Assembly: GCA_005881825.1 (NCBI GenBank)
Contig: VBEO01000061.1
Coordinates: forward strand, 1-33,992
Length of the DNA: 33,992 nucleotides
Source of the DNA: Chloroflexota bacterium
GTDB lineage: Bacteria; Chloroflexota; Dormibacteria; Dormibacterales; Dormibacteraceae
Direction of reading: 5' to 3'
Every line of letters begins with the position of its first letter. Position 1 is the stretch's first letter. Positions 1-7,203 of the stretch are shown here, in pieces. Under the pieces are notes generated by a model. It searched no databases and had not been told where the DNA came from. It was given only the letters and a program-made list of their open reading frames with translations. Position numbers and translations under genes: made by a program.

Positions 1-738
1 CAGGTAGCCCTGCATGTTCACTGCCAGCTGGGTGAGGATGTCCTGGCGCTTCTGGCGAACGTAGAAGAGCACGTTCTCCTGCAGCGCGCGGGCGCGTTCG
101 GGATCCTCCGGCTGCAGCTCTGTGATCTTGGCGGTGAGCGCGTCGTCGAGCTTCTGGCACATGTAGGCGTACTGCTCGAGCCTGCCCTTGACGTCCCAGA
201 CCCGCACCTTCTCCTGGTCGATGGCCGCGTCGTCTTTGACCAGCTCGTCCTGCCCGCGATACAGCGACTGCAGGATGCCGTCGATGTTCTTCTGAGCCGA
301 CTCGTAGCGATGGAAGTAGTCGCGCACGCGGTCGCCGAAGGGCAGCTTGCCCAGCAGCCGGGAGGGTTCCAGCAGCTTCTGCCGTGAAGGGTCGAGATCT
401 TCCAGCTGGCGCCGCAGCTGGACCAGCGAGCGCGAGAGCTGCGAGCCCGCCCCCAGGGGCCCACGTTCCATGGCGGCCGCGGGACGCTCCAGGAAGCGGT
501 TGGAGACCTCGGCCGACTGCCGGATCTCCTGGTTGCCGAGCTGGCTGATGGAGTCGACCTTCTTCTGAAAATCCGGCGAATGGGGATCGAGGGCGGCCAG
601 ACCTTCGACGAAGGCGCCCACGGTCGCGGTGATCTTCTCGGCCGCGGCCGGATCGATCTGCGCCGAAGCGGCGGCCTGGTCGGTGCTGACCGCGGGCACC
701 GGCCCCGGCGGCGTCAGCACCAGGCGTTGGTCGCTCAT
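1..738 (-). CDS. TelA family toxic-anion-resistance protein (3' end outside window)
   Basis: The first 246 codons are present, starting at an ATG whose first bases overlap the stop of the nucleoside phosphorylase (ATGA). The reading frame is open to the window edge, so the C-terminal part is missing; the family is usually near 380-400 residues. The stretch reading RLLGKLPFGDRVRDYFHRYESAQKNI followed by YRGQDELVKDDAAIDQEKVRVW is characteristic of TelA/KlaA (PF05816), rich in Glu, Gln and Arg and helical throughout. Members are linked to tellurite and other toxic-anion or envelope stress, but their biochemical role is unsettled. It is the last visible gene of a dtxR-luciferase-like-phosphorylase-telA transcription unit, which would fit metal or oxidative stress control; that is inference. 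Confidence 0.85.
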   Translation of the reverse strand, partial: MSDQRLVLTPPGPVPAVSTDQAAASAQIDPAAAEKITATVGAFVEGLAALDPHSPDFQKKVDSISQLGNQEIRQSAEVSNRFLERPAAAMERGPLGAGSQLSRSLVQLRRQLEDLDPSRQKLLEPSRLLGKLPFGDRVRDYFHRYESAQKNIDGILQSLYRGQDELVKDDAAIDQEKVRVWDVKGRLEQYAYMCQKLDDALTAKITELQPEDPERARALQENVLFYVRQKRQDILTQLAVNMQGYL

Positions 739-2030
739 TCCGAGGCCATTGTCACCCGCTGGGCATCGACGCGGGCGTAGACGTGGGGCGGCCGGCGCAC
801 CGGTTCGTCCACCAGCCGCCAGGCAGCCGCAAGTCGTGGCGCAACATCGACAACCAGCTCGGGATTCCGGGCGTGGACGGTGGCCAGGGGATCGCCGGCC
901 TGCACCGAGCCACCGACCGGCGCCTCGATCACGATTCCGGCGCCCGGGTCGATGCGGTCCTCCTTGCGCATGCGGCCGGCGCCCAGCGCGAGCGCTGCCC
1001 GGCCCACCTCCAGCGCATCGATGGCGGCCACGTGGCCACTCGCAGTTGCCGGCAGCGGCACCTGGGCCTGGGCTTCAGGGAGACCTTCGTCCAAACGCCC
1101 GCCCTGCGCCTTCAACATGGCCTCGAATTTGCGACGGGCAGAGCCGTCGGCGATCGCCGTGCGCGGATCCCGCTCGACCCCGGCCAGGCGGCACATCTCC
1201 GCGGCCACGCGCACGGAGACCTCGACCAGCTCCTCGTCGCCCTCGCCGGACAGCGCCGCCAGCGCCTCGCGGACTTCGAGCGCATTGCCCACCGCACGCC
1301 CCAGAGGGTTGTCCATGGCCGTCACCAGCGCGACCGTGCGCCGGCCTGCGCCCTCGCCGATCTCCACCATCTCGCGGGCCAGGAAGACCGCCATGTCAGG
1401 GTCTGGCATGAAGGCGCCGCGCCCGAACTTGACGTCGAGGACGATGGCATCGGCCCCCGCGGCGATCTTCTTGGACATCACGCTGGACGCGATCAGCGGC
1501 ACCGAGGGCACGGTGGCCGTGACGTCGCGGAGGCCGTACAGGGCCTTGTCCGCCGGGACCATGCGCGGTGACTGGGCGGCCACCGCGAGGCCGAGTTCGG
1601 CGACCTGGCGCCGGAAGCGGTCGGGGTCCAGGTCGACCGTCAGCCCGGGCACCGATTCCAGCTTGTCCAGGGTGCCGCCGGTGTGCGCCAGGGCGCGGCC
1701 GCTGAGCTTGGGCACGACCACGCCGCAGGCCGCGGCCAGAGGGCCGGCGATCAGCGTCACCTTGTCTCCCACGCCGCCGGTCGAGTGTTTGTCGACCTTG
1801 ATGCCAGGCAGCTCGGAGAGGTCCAGCACCTCGCCGCTGTCCACCATGGCCCGGGTCAGCTCGAGTGTCTCGGCCCGGGTCATGCCTCGCGTGCAGACCG
1901 CCATCAGCCAGGCGGCCATCTGGTAGTCGGGGATGGAGCCGTCGAGGTAGCCGCTGAGCAGGAAGCGGAGCTCCTGGGCGCTGTGCTCCTCACCGTCCCG
2001 CTTGCGGGCGATGACCTCGAGCGGGGTCAT
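735..2030 (-). CDS. Pyrimidine-nucleoside (thymidine) phosphorylase
   Basis: 431 residues, the usual length of the bacterial family. It cleaves thymidine, and in the Pdp type also uridine, with phosphate to give the base and (deoxy)ribose-1-phosphate, in cytosolic nucleoside salvage. The N-terminal helical domain begins MTPLEVIARKRDG. The phosphate/nucleoside site motif KVDKHSTGGVGDK is intact at about residues 79-91, followed by KLSGRALAHTGGTLDKLESVPG. An upstream in-frame extension of 58 residues is arginine-rich noise, so the ATG at 2030, overlapping the upstream stop as ATGA, is the real start. The C-terminal alpha/beta domain is complete. Whether it prefers thymidine (DeoA) or any pyrimidine nucleoside (Pdp) cannot be read safely, so no symbol is given. 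Confidence 0.93.
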   Translation of the reverse strand: MTPLEVIARKRDGEEHSAQELRFLLSGYLDGSIPDYQMAAWLMAVCTRGMTRAETLELTRAMVDSGEVLDLSELPGIKVDKHSTGGVGDKVTLIAGPLAAACGVVVPKLSGRALAHTGGTLDKLESVPGLTVDLDPDRFRRQVAELGLAVAAQSPRMVPADKALYGLRDVTATVPSVPLIASSVMSKKIAAGADAIVLDVKFGRGAFMPDPDMAVFLAREMVEIGEGAGRRTVALVTAMDNPLGRAVGNALEVREALAALSGEGDEELVEVSVRVAAEMCRLAGVERDPRTAIADGSARRKFEAMLKAQGGRLDEGLPEAQAQVPLPATASGHVAAIDALEVGRAALALGAGRMRKEDRIDPGAGIVIEAPVGGSVQAGDPLATVHARNPELVVDVAPRLAAAWRLVDEPVRRPPHVYARVDAQRVTMASE

Positions 2031-2470
2031 CCCTGCGCTAGCTGCAGGTCCTGGCTGCGGTCGTCCTCCTGGTCGGGGTTGCGCAGCAGATCGAGCAAGC
2101 GCGGGTCGTAGGCAAGAAGCAGTCCGGTCGTGCCGGCGGCTTCGTGGCCGGCCTTGAGCTCGCGCCAGGCGGCGCGGCCGTCGGGAATCTCCCCCTCCAC
2201 CCACCCTTCGGGCAATCCCGTGCGGAGCCGGCCGCGGCAGAGCACCCGCAGGGTGGCGAGCTCGCGGTCGCGGCCCTCAACCGGCGCCTGCAGTCCGAGA
2301 CCGGACGTGTGGGTCCGGGCCGCTACCGCGGCCAGCAGGGTGATCGGATCCAGCTCGGACTCGTCCGCCCAGAGCAGCTCGGCCCCCGCCGCCTCCAGCG
2401 CACTCGCCTCGGCCAGCAGCTCGCCCGTATCCAGGCCGGTGGGCAGCCGAACGCCGATCGCCACGGTCAC
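2027..2470 (-). CDS. Shortened luciferase-like (LLM superfamily) protein
   Basis: 147 residues. The start (MTVAIGVRLP), then GAELLWADESELDPITLLAAVAARTHTSGLGL, looks like the first strand-helix-strand units of the bacterial luciferase-like monooxygenase TIM barrel. The later RLRTGLPEGW and a helix-strand pair recall the middle and end of that fold. Real LLM proteins have 280-350 residues, so most of the barrel, including most of the flavin/F420 site, is absent. There is no frameshift or stop to explain this, and both ends overlap neighbours as ATGA (regulator upstream, phosphorylase downstream), so it is a kept, translated gene rather than a wreck. No function can be given; it may be a minimal barrel fragment acting as a subunit or binding protein. 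Confidence 0.6.
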   Translation of the reverse strand: MTVAIGVRLPTGLDTGELLAEASALEAAGAELLWADESELDPITLLAAVAARTHTSGLGLQAPVEGRDRELATLRVLCRGRLRTGLPEGWVEGEIPDGRAAWRELKAGHEAAGTTGLLLAYDPRLLDLLRNPDQEDDRSQDLQLAQG

Positions 2471-3162
2471 GAGGGCAGCACCCAGATCTTGCCGGCGGTC
2501 TCGTGGCTGAGGGTGAGCTCGCGGCCGTCGAGCGCGATGCGCAGCGTGCGGCCGACGCCGTCGACCTCGGCCACCTGCAGCCGCCGCCCCGGCACCAGCC
2601 CTCGTTCCAGCAGGTAGCCGAGAAGCTTGGGCGCCTCGCGCTCGGCGACTTCGGAGATGCGGGTGACGGCGGCGGCATCTCCGGCTTCCAACCCCGAAAG
2701 CCGGCGCTCGCCGGCTTCGGCCTCGGCGTGTCCCGGAATCGGGTTGCCGTGCGGGCAGGTGGCGGGCCGCCCCAGCGATTCGTACACGCGCTCCTCGACC
2801 AGCTCGGAGACCGCGTGTTCGAGTCGCGCAGCTTCCTCGTCCGCCTGCACCCAGTCGAGCCCCAAGGCGTCCGTGAGCCAGCGCTCCATGATGCGGTGCC
2901 GGCGCACGATCGACTCCGCCGCCTCCCGGCCGGCGGCCGTGAGCACGATCTCCTTGCGGGGGTCGATGCGCACCATGCCGTCGCGGATCATCCGGCGCAG
3001 CGCCACCGTGACAGTGGGCCGGCTGACGCCGAGCCAGTCCGCCAGCCGCGCGCTGCGCGCGCTCTCGCCCTCGGCCTCCATGTAGAAGATCGCCTCGAGG
3101 TACCGAGAAATTACCTCTGACGGACCCTTTTTTGACAAGTTGTTAGCGTTATCTAATCCCAT
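2467..3162 (-). CDS. DtxR/MntR family metal-dependent transcriptional regulator
   Basis: 231 residues. An N-terminal winged helix (about residues 15-80: VISRYLEAIFYMEAEGE, RLADWLGVSRPTVTVALRRM) is followed by the dimerisation and metal-binding domain (about 85-150, with RRHRIMERWL, EEAARLEHAVSE and CPHGNPIP, all typical) and a C-terminal SH3-like FeoA-type domain (about 155-231). Family members bind Fe2+ or Mn2+ and repress metal uptake genes. It is transcribed away from a ZIP metal transporter only 31 bp off, which suggests it controls that gene and itself. The ATG at 3162 adds about 15 residues before the usual family start; a TTG at codon 9 is an alternative. It heads the operon with the luciferase-like, phosphorylase and telA genes. 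Confidence 0.92.
   Translation of the reverse strand: MGLDNANNLSKKGPSEVISRYLEAIFYMEAEGESARSARLADWLGVSRPTVTVALRRMIRDGMVRIDPRKEIVLTAAGREAAESIVRRHRIMERWLTDALGLDWVQADEEAARLEHAVSELVEERVYESLGRPATCPHGNPIPGHAEAEAGERRLSGLEAGDAAAVTRISEVAEREAPKLLGYLLERGLVPGRRLQVAEVDGVGRTLRIALDGRELTLSHETAGKIWVLPS
3138..3156. promoter_or_regulatory. Candidate DtxR/IdeR-type operator
   Basis: Read on the minus strand this is TTAGATAACGCTAACAACT. Against the classical iron-box consensus TTAGGTTAGGCTAACCTAA I count 12 of 19 matches, with the first TTAG and the central GCTAAC intact and the right end poor. It lies over the first codons of the DtxR-type gene, between it and the divergent ZIP transporter, where an autoregulatory operator would be expected. 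A TAATAT/TATTAG at 3176-3181 could act as a -10 in both directions. If the regulator starts at the internal TTG, the box falls in its leader. The match is by eye only and this AT-richer patch stands out from its GC-rich surroundings. Confidence 0.35.
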
Positions 3163-3193
3163 GTTTCGTGCGTACTAATATCGAGAACTCCGC

Positions 3194-3982
3194 ATGAGCC
3201 ACCTCACCGCCGCCAGCCTCGGCGCGATCGCAGGCTTCACCATTTTCATCGGTCTCCCGGTGGCCCGGGTACGCGGGCTGCCGCGTCCGGTCCAGGGCTT
3301 CTTGAACGCGCTGGCGACCGGGGTCCTGATCTTCCTGCTCTGGGACATCCTCGCCCACGCCGGCCAACCCGTGGAAACCGCCCTCAAGAGCCACTCCACG
3401 AGCTTCCCGCTGCTGGCCGGGCTCTTCGCCGCCGGTGTCGGAGTCGGGCTGCTCTCGCTCATCTACTTCAACGGAGCGCTGCTGCGCAGGGTCCGCGGGC
3501 CTGAGCAGGCCGGCGGGGCGCCGCCCAACCCCCAGGCTCTGGGCATGATGATCGCCACCGGGCTCGGCCTCCACAACTTCTCGGAGGGCCTGGCCATAGG
3601 ACAGTCGGCCGCCACCGGCGCCATCGCCTTCGTCGGTGTGCTGGTGGTGGGCTTCGCGCTGCACAACGTCACCGAGGGCTTCGGCATCGCGGCGCCCATG
3701 ACGCTGGCGCCCCAGCCGGTCTCCTGGGGCTTCCTGGCGCTGACGGGCCTGATCGGCGGCGCGCCCACCTTCCTGGGCAGCACGATCGGATACCTCTTCC
3801 GGTCCGAACTGGTCTACGTGCTCTTCCTGGCCCTCGCCGCGGGCGCGCTGGTCTACGTGCTCAACGAGCTGTTCGTGGTCGGCCGCCGGATCACCACCCC
3901 CCGGGTCATGGGCTGGGGCGTGCTGCTCGGCCTGCTCGCGGCTTACGCCACCGAGCTGTTCCTGACGTCCGTCGGAGGCTAG
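3194..3982 (+). CDS. ZIP family divalent metal transporter
   Basis: 262 residues, nearly all hydrophobic, with about eight membrane segments as in bacterial ZIP proteins. The metal-site motifs are clear: HNFSEGLAIG at about residues 127-136 (segment 4) and HNVTEGFGIA at about 157-166 (segment 5), where the family has HN-x-x-EG. ZIP proteins bring Zn2+, Fe2+ or Mn2+ into the cytosol. The adjacent divergent DtxR-type regulator suggests Mn2+ or Fe2+ as cargo and metal-dependent repression. No good ribosome binding site precedes the ATG; a near-leaderless transcript from 3176-3181 is possible. It ends in a convergent gap that holds a large palindrome. Confidence 0.88.
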   Translation: MSHLTAASLGAIAGFTIFIGLPVARVRGLPRPVQGFLNALATGVLIFLLWDILAHAGQPVETALKSHSTSFPLLAGLFAAGVGVGLLSLIYFNGALLRRVRGPEQAGGAPPNPQALGMMIATGLGLHNFSEGLAIGQSAATGAIAFVGVLVVGFALHNVTEGFGIAAPMTLAPQPVSWGFLALTGLIGGAPTFLGSTIGYLFRSELVYVLFLALAAGALVYVLNELFVVGRRITTPRVMGWGVLLGLLAAYATELFLTSVGG

Positions 3983-3991
3983 TCGCTCAGC

Positions 3992-4049
3992 CGAGCGCCG
4001 GCGGCGGAACGAAAAATCGAGCTGAAAACAGTTCCAGCGCCGGCGCTCG
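3992..4049. repeat. Palindromic repeat, copy 1 (REP-like or bidirectional terminator)
   Basis: Left arm 3992-4010 and right arm 4031-4049 pair at 17 of 19 positions around a 20-base A-rich loop. The arms contain the core GCGCCGGCG. The same arms recur at 32706-32759: the left arm shares 18 identical bases (AGCGCCGGCGGCGGAACG) and the right arm differs at one base over 22, while the loops are unrelated. Both copies lie between convergent genes. No U-tract follows the stem, so a dispersed REP/MITE-like element that also terminates transcription fits better than a classic rho-independent terminator. Confidence 0.7.
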
Positions 4050-4056
4050 AACGTAC

Positions 4057-4395
4057 CTAGCCCGCCAGGGCCTCTTCCTCGTCGAAGCCGAACTCGGGAT
4101 TCCGGATCCGGAATAGCCGCTCCTGCATCTCGAAGACGCTGTCCAGGACGTCCTGGACGCGTTCGGTGTCCTGATAGATGTCGAGGCACTCCTGGGGCAG
4201 CTCCCCCAGGTTGTCGCGGATCTCGACCCGTTGGTCCTGATTCAGGGTCTTGACCCCGTCGCGGTTCATCTCTTCCAGTCGCCACAGCACCTTGTCCGTC
4301 GCCTTCAACATTCGATGGAAGGCGTAACGGCGGGCGTTGTCGCGCGCAATTTCCTCTTCCAGCTGCTCGATGTTGGTGTTGGTCTGGTCGATCAT
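4057..4395 (-). CDS. Small charged helical protein, unknown function
   Basis: 112 residues, starting MIDQTNTNIEQLEEEIARDN. The upstream GAGGGAAGG is one of the few strong ribosome binding sites in the window and fixes this ATG; the open frame upstream of it is the shadow of the NUDIX gene. The protein is almost entirely alpha-helical by composition, acidic, with heptad-like leucine and isoleucine spacing (coiled coil likely at about 5-45 and 75-95), and has no signal peptide or membrane segment. I do not recognise a family. It is divergent from the NUDIX gene (21 bp apart) and convergent with the ZIP transporter. Confidence 0.75.
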   Translation of the reverse strand: MIDQTNTNIEQLEEEIARDNARRYAFHRMLKATDKVLWRLEEMNRDGVKTLNQDQRVEIRDNLGELPQECLDIYQDTERVQDVLDSVFEMQERLFRIRNPEFGFDEEEALAG

Positions 4396-4416
4396 CCTTC
4401 CCTCTACCTTACCCAA

Positions 4417-5019
4417 GTGATCAATTCCGGCAACCCCTTTCTTGACGCGCTGCGGCAGAGCCTGCTGCCGGTCGAGGGTTGGGGCAAGTTCCGGGTCGGC
4501 GCCCGGCCGGCGGCGGTGGTGGCCGCCCTTTTTGAGGACGCCGGGGACTGGCATCTGCCCTTTGTGGCCCGCCGGCCGGACGCCCCCGATCACCCCGGCC
4601 AGGTGGCCTTGCCCGGCGGCGGCGTGCGGCCCGGCGAGAGCGCCTGGGAGGCCGCGGCCCGCGAGTGCGCGGAGGAGATCGGGGTGGCTCCGCACAGCCT
4701 GCAGCCCCTGGGCGCCGGCCCGCCGCTGTACGCGGCGGTCACCAACTTCCACGTCGTCCCCTTCGTGGCCGTCGTCGCGGGGCCACGCCCCGCCTTCGTG
4801 CACCAGGCCTCGGAGCTGGAGGAGGTCTTCGAGATTCCTCTGCGCGAGTTGCTGGCTGACGCCGGCTGGCTGGAGGCTGAGCCCGGCTCCTGGCTGGGGC
4901 GCCATTTCCCCTGGCGGGAACGCATCGTGTGGGGCCTCACGGCCCGACTACTGGCGGACCTGCTCCCCCGCTTCCGAGAGGCCCTGGCGCGAGCGGCGCA
5001 GGTCGAGCCAGGCGTGTAG
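4417..5019 (+). CDS. NUDIX hydrolase, CoA pyrophosphatase type
   Basis: 200 residues from a GTG start; no ATG is available between the divergent gene and the domain. The Nudix box is complete: G-x5-E-x7-REC-AEEIGV at about residues 68-90. The preceding HPGQVALPGG is the pattern of the CoA-diphosphatase subgroup (NudL/YeaB-like), which cleaves CoA and oxidised or acyl-CoA to 3',5'-ADP and acyl-phosphopantetheine with Mg2+ or Mn2+. The diagnostic element further upstream is only partly matched, so other nucleoside diphosphate substrates remain possible. Its last 72 bases overlap ccmD on the opposite strand. Confidence 0.85.
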   Translation: MINSGNPFLDALRQSLLPVEGWGKFRVGARPAAVVAALFEDAGDWHLPFVARRPDAPDHPGQVALPGGGVRPGESAWEAAARECAEEIGVAPHSLQPLGAGPPLYAAVTNFHVVPFVAVVAGPRPAFVHQASELEEVFEIPLRELLADAGWLEAEPGSWLGRHFPWRERIVWGLTARLLADLLPRFREALARAAQVEPGV

Positions 5020-5076
5020 GCAGTACCCGCCGATCAGCACCACCCCGGCGGCATATCCAAGCAGCAGGTAGCCCAA
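4948..5076 (-). CDS. ccmD: CcmD-like haem exporter small subunit
   Basis: 42 residues with one membrane segment (LGYLLLGYAAGVVLIGGYCLHAWL) followed by a basic stretch (DLRRSRQ), the size and shape of CcmD, which holds the CcmABC complex to holo-CcmE. It starts at TTG 5076, two bases after the ccmC stop, and a GGAGGT lies nine bases upstream inside the end of ccmC, which decides the start; a CTG six bases earlier is less likely. It is the last gene of the cytochrome c maturation cluster and runs 72 bases antisense into the NUDIX gene. Identification rests on size, topology and position because the family has little sequence signature. Confidence 0.7.
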   Translation of the reverse strand: MGYLLLGYAAGVVLIGGYCLHAWLDLRRSRQGLSEAGEQVRQ

Positions 5077-5078
5077 GG

Positions 5079-5846
5079 TCAGGGCACCTCCGCCGCCGAC
5101 TCCAGGCGCACCAGCTCGTGGCGGTCGCGGCGGGCCTCCGCCAGCTCCCGATTGCGCTCGGTGACGTAGCGGGTCGCCACCAGGGTTCCGGTCAGGAGCA
5201 GGACGGCCAGCAAGGTGACCAGCCAGGCCGCCAGCATGGACGCCGGCAGGGCGCCGGTCTCGATCACCGGCTGCGGGTGCAGGGTGCGCCACCAGAGCAC
5301 CGAAAAGTGCACCACCGGCACGTCGACGAAGCCCACGATGCCGACCACCGCGGCCAGGCGCGCGGCGGTGCGCCCGGGCGGCGCGAAGCGGCGCACCAGG
5401 ATGTAGCCGGCGTACACGGCCCAGAGCACCGCGGTGGAGCTGAGGCGGGCGTCCCAGGTCTTGCTGGGGTCCCAGTTCCAGATCGGCTTGGCCCAGATCA
5501 TGCCCATCACGAAGGTGACGCTGGTGAGGAGCAGGCCGACCGGGGCCGCTGCCCGAGCCAGCCGGTCGGGCCGCGGGTCTTCCCGCCGGAGGTAGAGGAT
5601 CCCGCCGATCAGTACGAGGGCGAAGCAGGCGTAGGCGGCGATCGCCGAGGAGACGTGCAGGTAGAAGATCCGCTGGACCGGTCCCTGGAGCGAGTCCTCC
5701 GGCGCGAACACGAAGTCCATGTAGGCCGCGGCCGCGAAGGCCAGCAGGCTCCCCAGAACGGCGACTCGCAGCCTAGTGGATATGGGGGGACTCCCCCCTT
5801 GGGCGGGCCGGGCGAAGCCCTTCCCCCCGCCCACCCCCCTAGTCAT
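5079..5846 (-). CDS. ccmC: Cytochrome c maturation protein CcmC (haem delivery to CcmE)
   Basis: 255 residues with six membrane segments. The tryptophan-rich periplasmic loop reads WNWDPSKTWDARLSS (the WWD domain of the haem-handling family), flanked by the conserved histidines in QRIFYLHVSSA and DVPVVHFSVLWWRTLHP. CcmC presents haem to CcmE on the outer side of the membrane and works with CcmAB and CcmD. The ATG at 5846 overlaps the ccmB stop, but the first 25 or so residues (Gly/Pro-rich) are encoded by a G/C palindrome and are absent in the family; the normal protein begins around STRLRVAVLGSLL, where no standard start codon is visible. The start is therefore uncertain though the frame is sure. 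Confidence 0.92.
   Translation of the reverse strand: MTRGVGGGKGFARPAQGGSPPISTRLRVAVLGSLLAFAAAAYMDFVFAPEDSLQGPVQRIFYLHVSSAIAAYACFALVLIGGILYLRREDPRPDRLARAAAPVGLLLTSVTFVMGMIWAKPIWNWDPSKTWDARLSSTAVLWAVYAGYILVRRFAPPGRTAARLAAVVGIVGFVDVPVVHFSVLWWRTLHPQPVIETGALPASMLAAWLVTLLAVLLLTGTLVATRYVTERNRELAEARRDRHELVRLESAAEVP
5784..5832. repeat. Nested G/C palindromes at the ccmB-ccmC junction
   Basis: Three stems in 49 bases: GGGGGG (5784-5789) with CCCCCC (5793-5798); GGGCGG (5801-5806) with CCGCCC (5827-5832); inside the latter GGGC-GAA-GCCC (5810-5820). They lie within the predicted N-terminus of ccmC. A small intergenic repeat inserted at the gene start, or an RNA structure setting the ccmB/ccmC translation ratio, are both possible. 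Confidence 0.5.
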
Positions 5847-6479
5847 CGAGCACGAACCTCGCCGCCAGCCCAGCGACCACGACGACCAGTATGTCCAAAG
5901 CCAGCAGGTTGGCCAGCGCCTGCGGGGCACGGCCGGTGAGCGCCGCGGCCCCGTAGACCACGAAGGGAATCCAGATCGGAAGCGCCAGCACAGGCAGCAG
6001 CAGCTCGCGGGCGCGGGTCTGTACCGCCAGAGCCGAGAACAGGCAGCCCAGCGCCGCCATCCCTGCCGTGCTCAGGAGCACGGCGGCCACCGCCAGGGGC
6101 GGCAGCCCGACGCCTAAGAAGACGCCGATGCCCGGCACCAGGACCGCCTCGCAGGCCAGCAGCACGGCCGCCGCCGCAAGGGCCTTGCCGGCAAAGATCG
6201 CCACCGGCCCGGCCGGCGTCAGCAGCAGCGCCTCGAGCGAGGCCTGCACCTTTTCGGCCGCGAAGGCGCGCCCGAAGGCCACCAGCCCCGCGAACAGCAC
6301 CACCAGCCAGAGCACGCCCGGAGCGATCCGGGCCGCGCTGGCGGCGTCCAGGTCGAAGGCGAAAAGCGTCACCACCAGCGCCAGCAGCACGAACTGCGCC
6401 AGCGCCGGCAGGACCTCGCGGCTGCGCCACTCGGTCAGGAGGTCCTTGCGCGCCACGGCCAGGGCGCAGGCGGCGAAGG

Positions 6480-6483
<4 letters not shown>
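5839..6483 (-). CDS. ccmB: Haem exporter membrane subunit CcmB
   Basis: 214 residues with six membrane segments, the normal CcmB length. It starts with a short amphipathic segment and EWRSREVLPALAQFVLLALVVTLFAFDLD, and carries FGRAFAAEKVQASLEALLLTP, the conserved cytoplasmic CcmB stretch that contacts the ATPase. CcmB and CcmA form an ABC transporter-like unit whose ATP hydrolysis releases holo-CcmE from CcmC. The ATG at 6483 overlaps the ccmA stop (ATGA), and the stop sits just inside the ccmC start. Confidence 0.95.
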
Positions 6484-7107
<624 letters not shown>

Positions 7108-7124
<17 letters not shown>

Positions 7125-7203
7125 CTTCCCAATGCCGGATCAGCGGCCAGAGCACGTAGACGGCGGCGGCCATGAGCAGGACCGTCGCAAACACCCAGGT
7201 CAT
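7108..7203 (-). CDS. 31-residue single-span membrane protein in the ccm operon (CcmI N-terminus-like)
   Basis: Begins MTWVFATVLLMAAAVYVLWPLIR and ends HWEDEAGD: one membrane segment followed by a basic then acidic tail. The ATG overlaps the ccmF stop as ATGA and the stop lies 17 bases inside ccmA, so it sits exactly as a translated link in the chain. The pattern of a membrane helix ending LWPLxR is like the first segment of CcmI/CycH, whose full protein is far longer and works with CcmH in apocytochrome handling. No CcmH or full CcmI is seen here. Function is inferred from position only. Confidence 0.6.

Noticed and set aside
3149-4285. Long minus-strand frame across the ZIP transporter.
   Set aside because: Composition is Gly/Glu/Gln/Arg-rich with no domain; the ZIP frame on plus has membrane segments and metal motifs.
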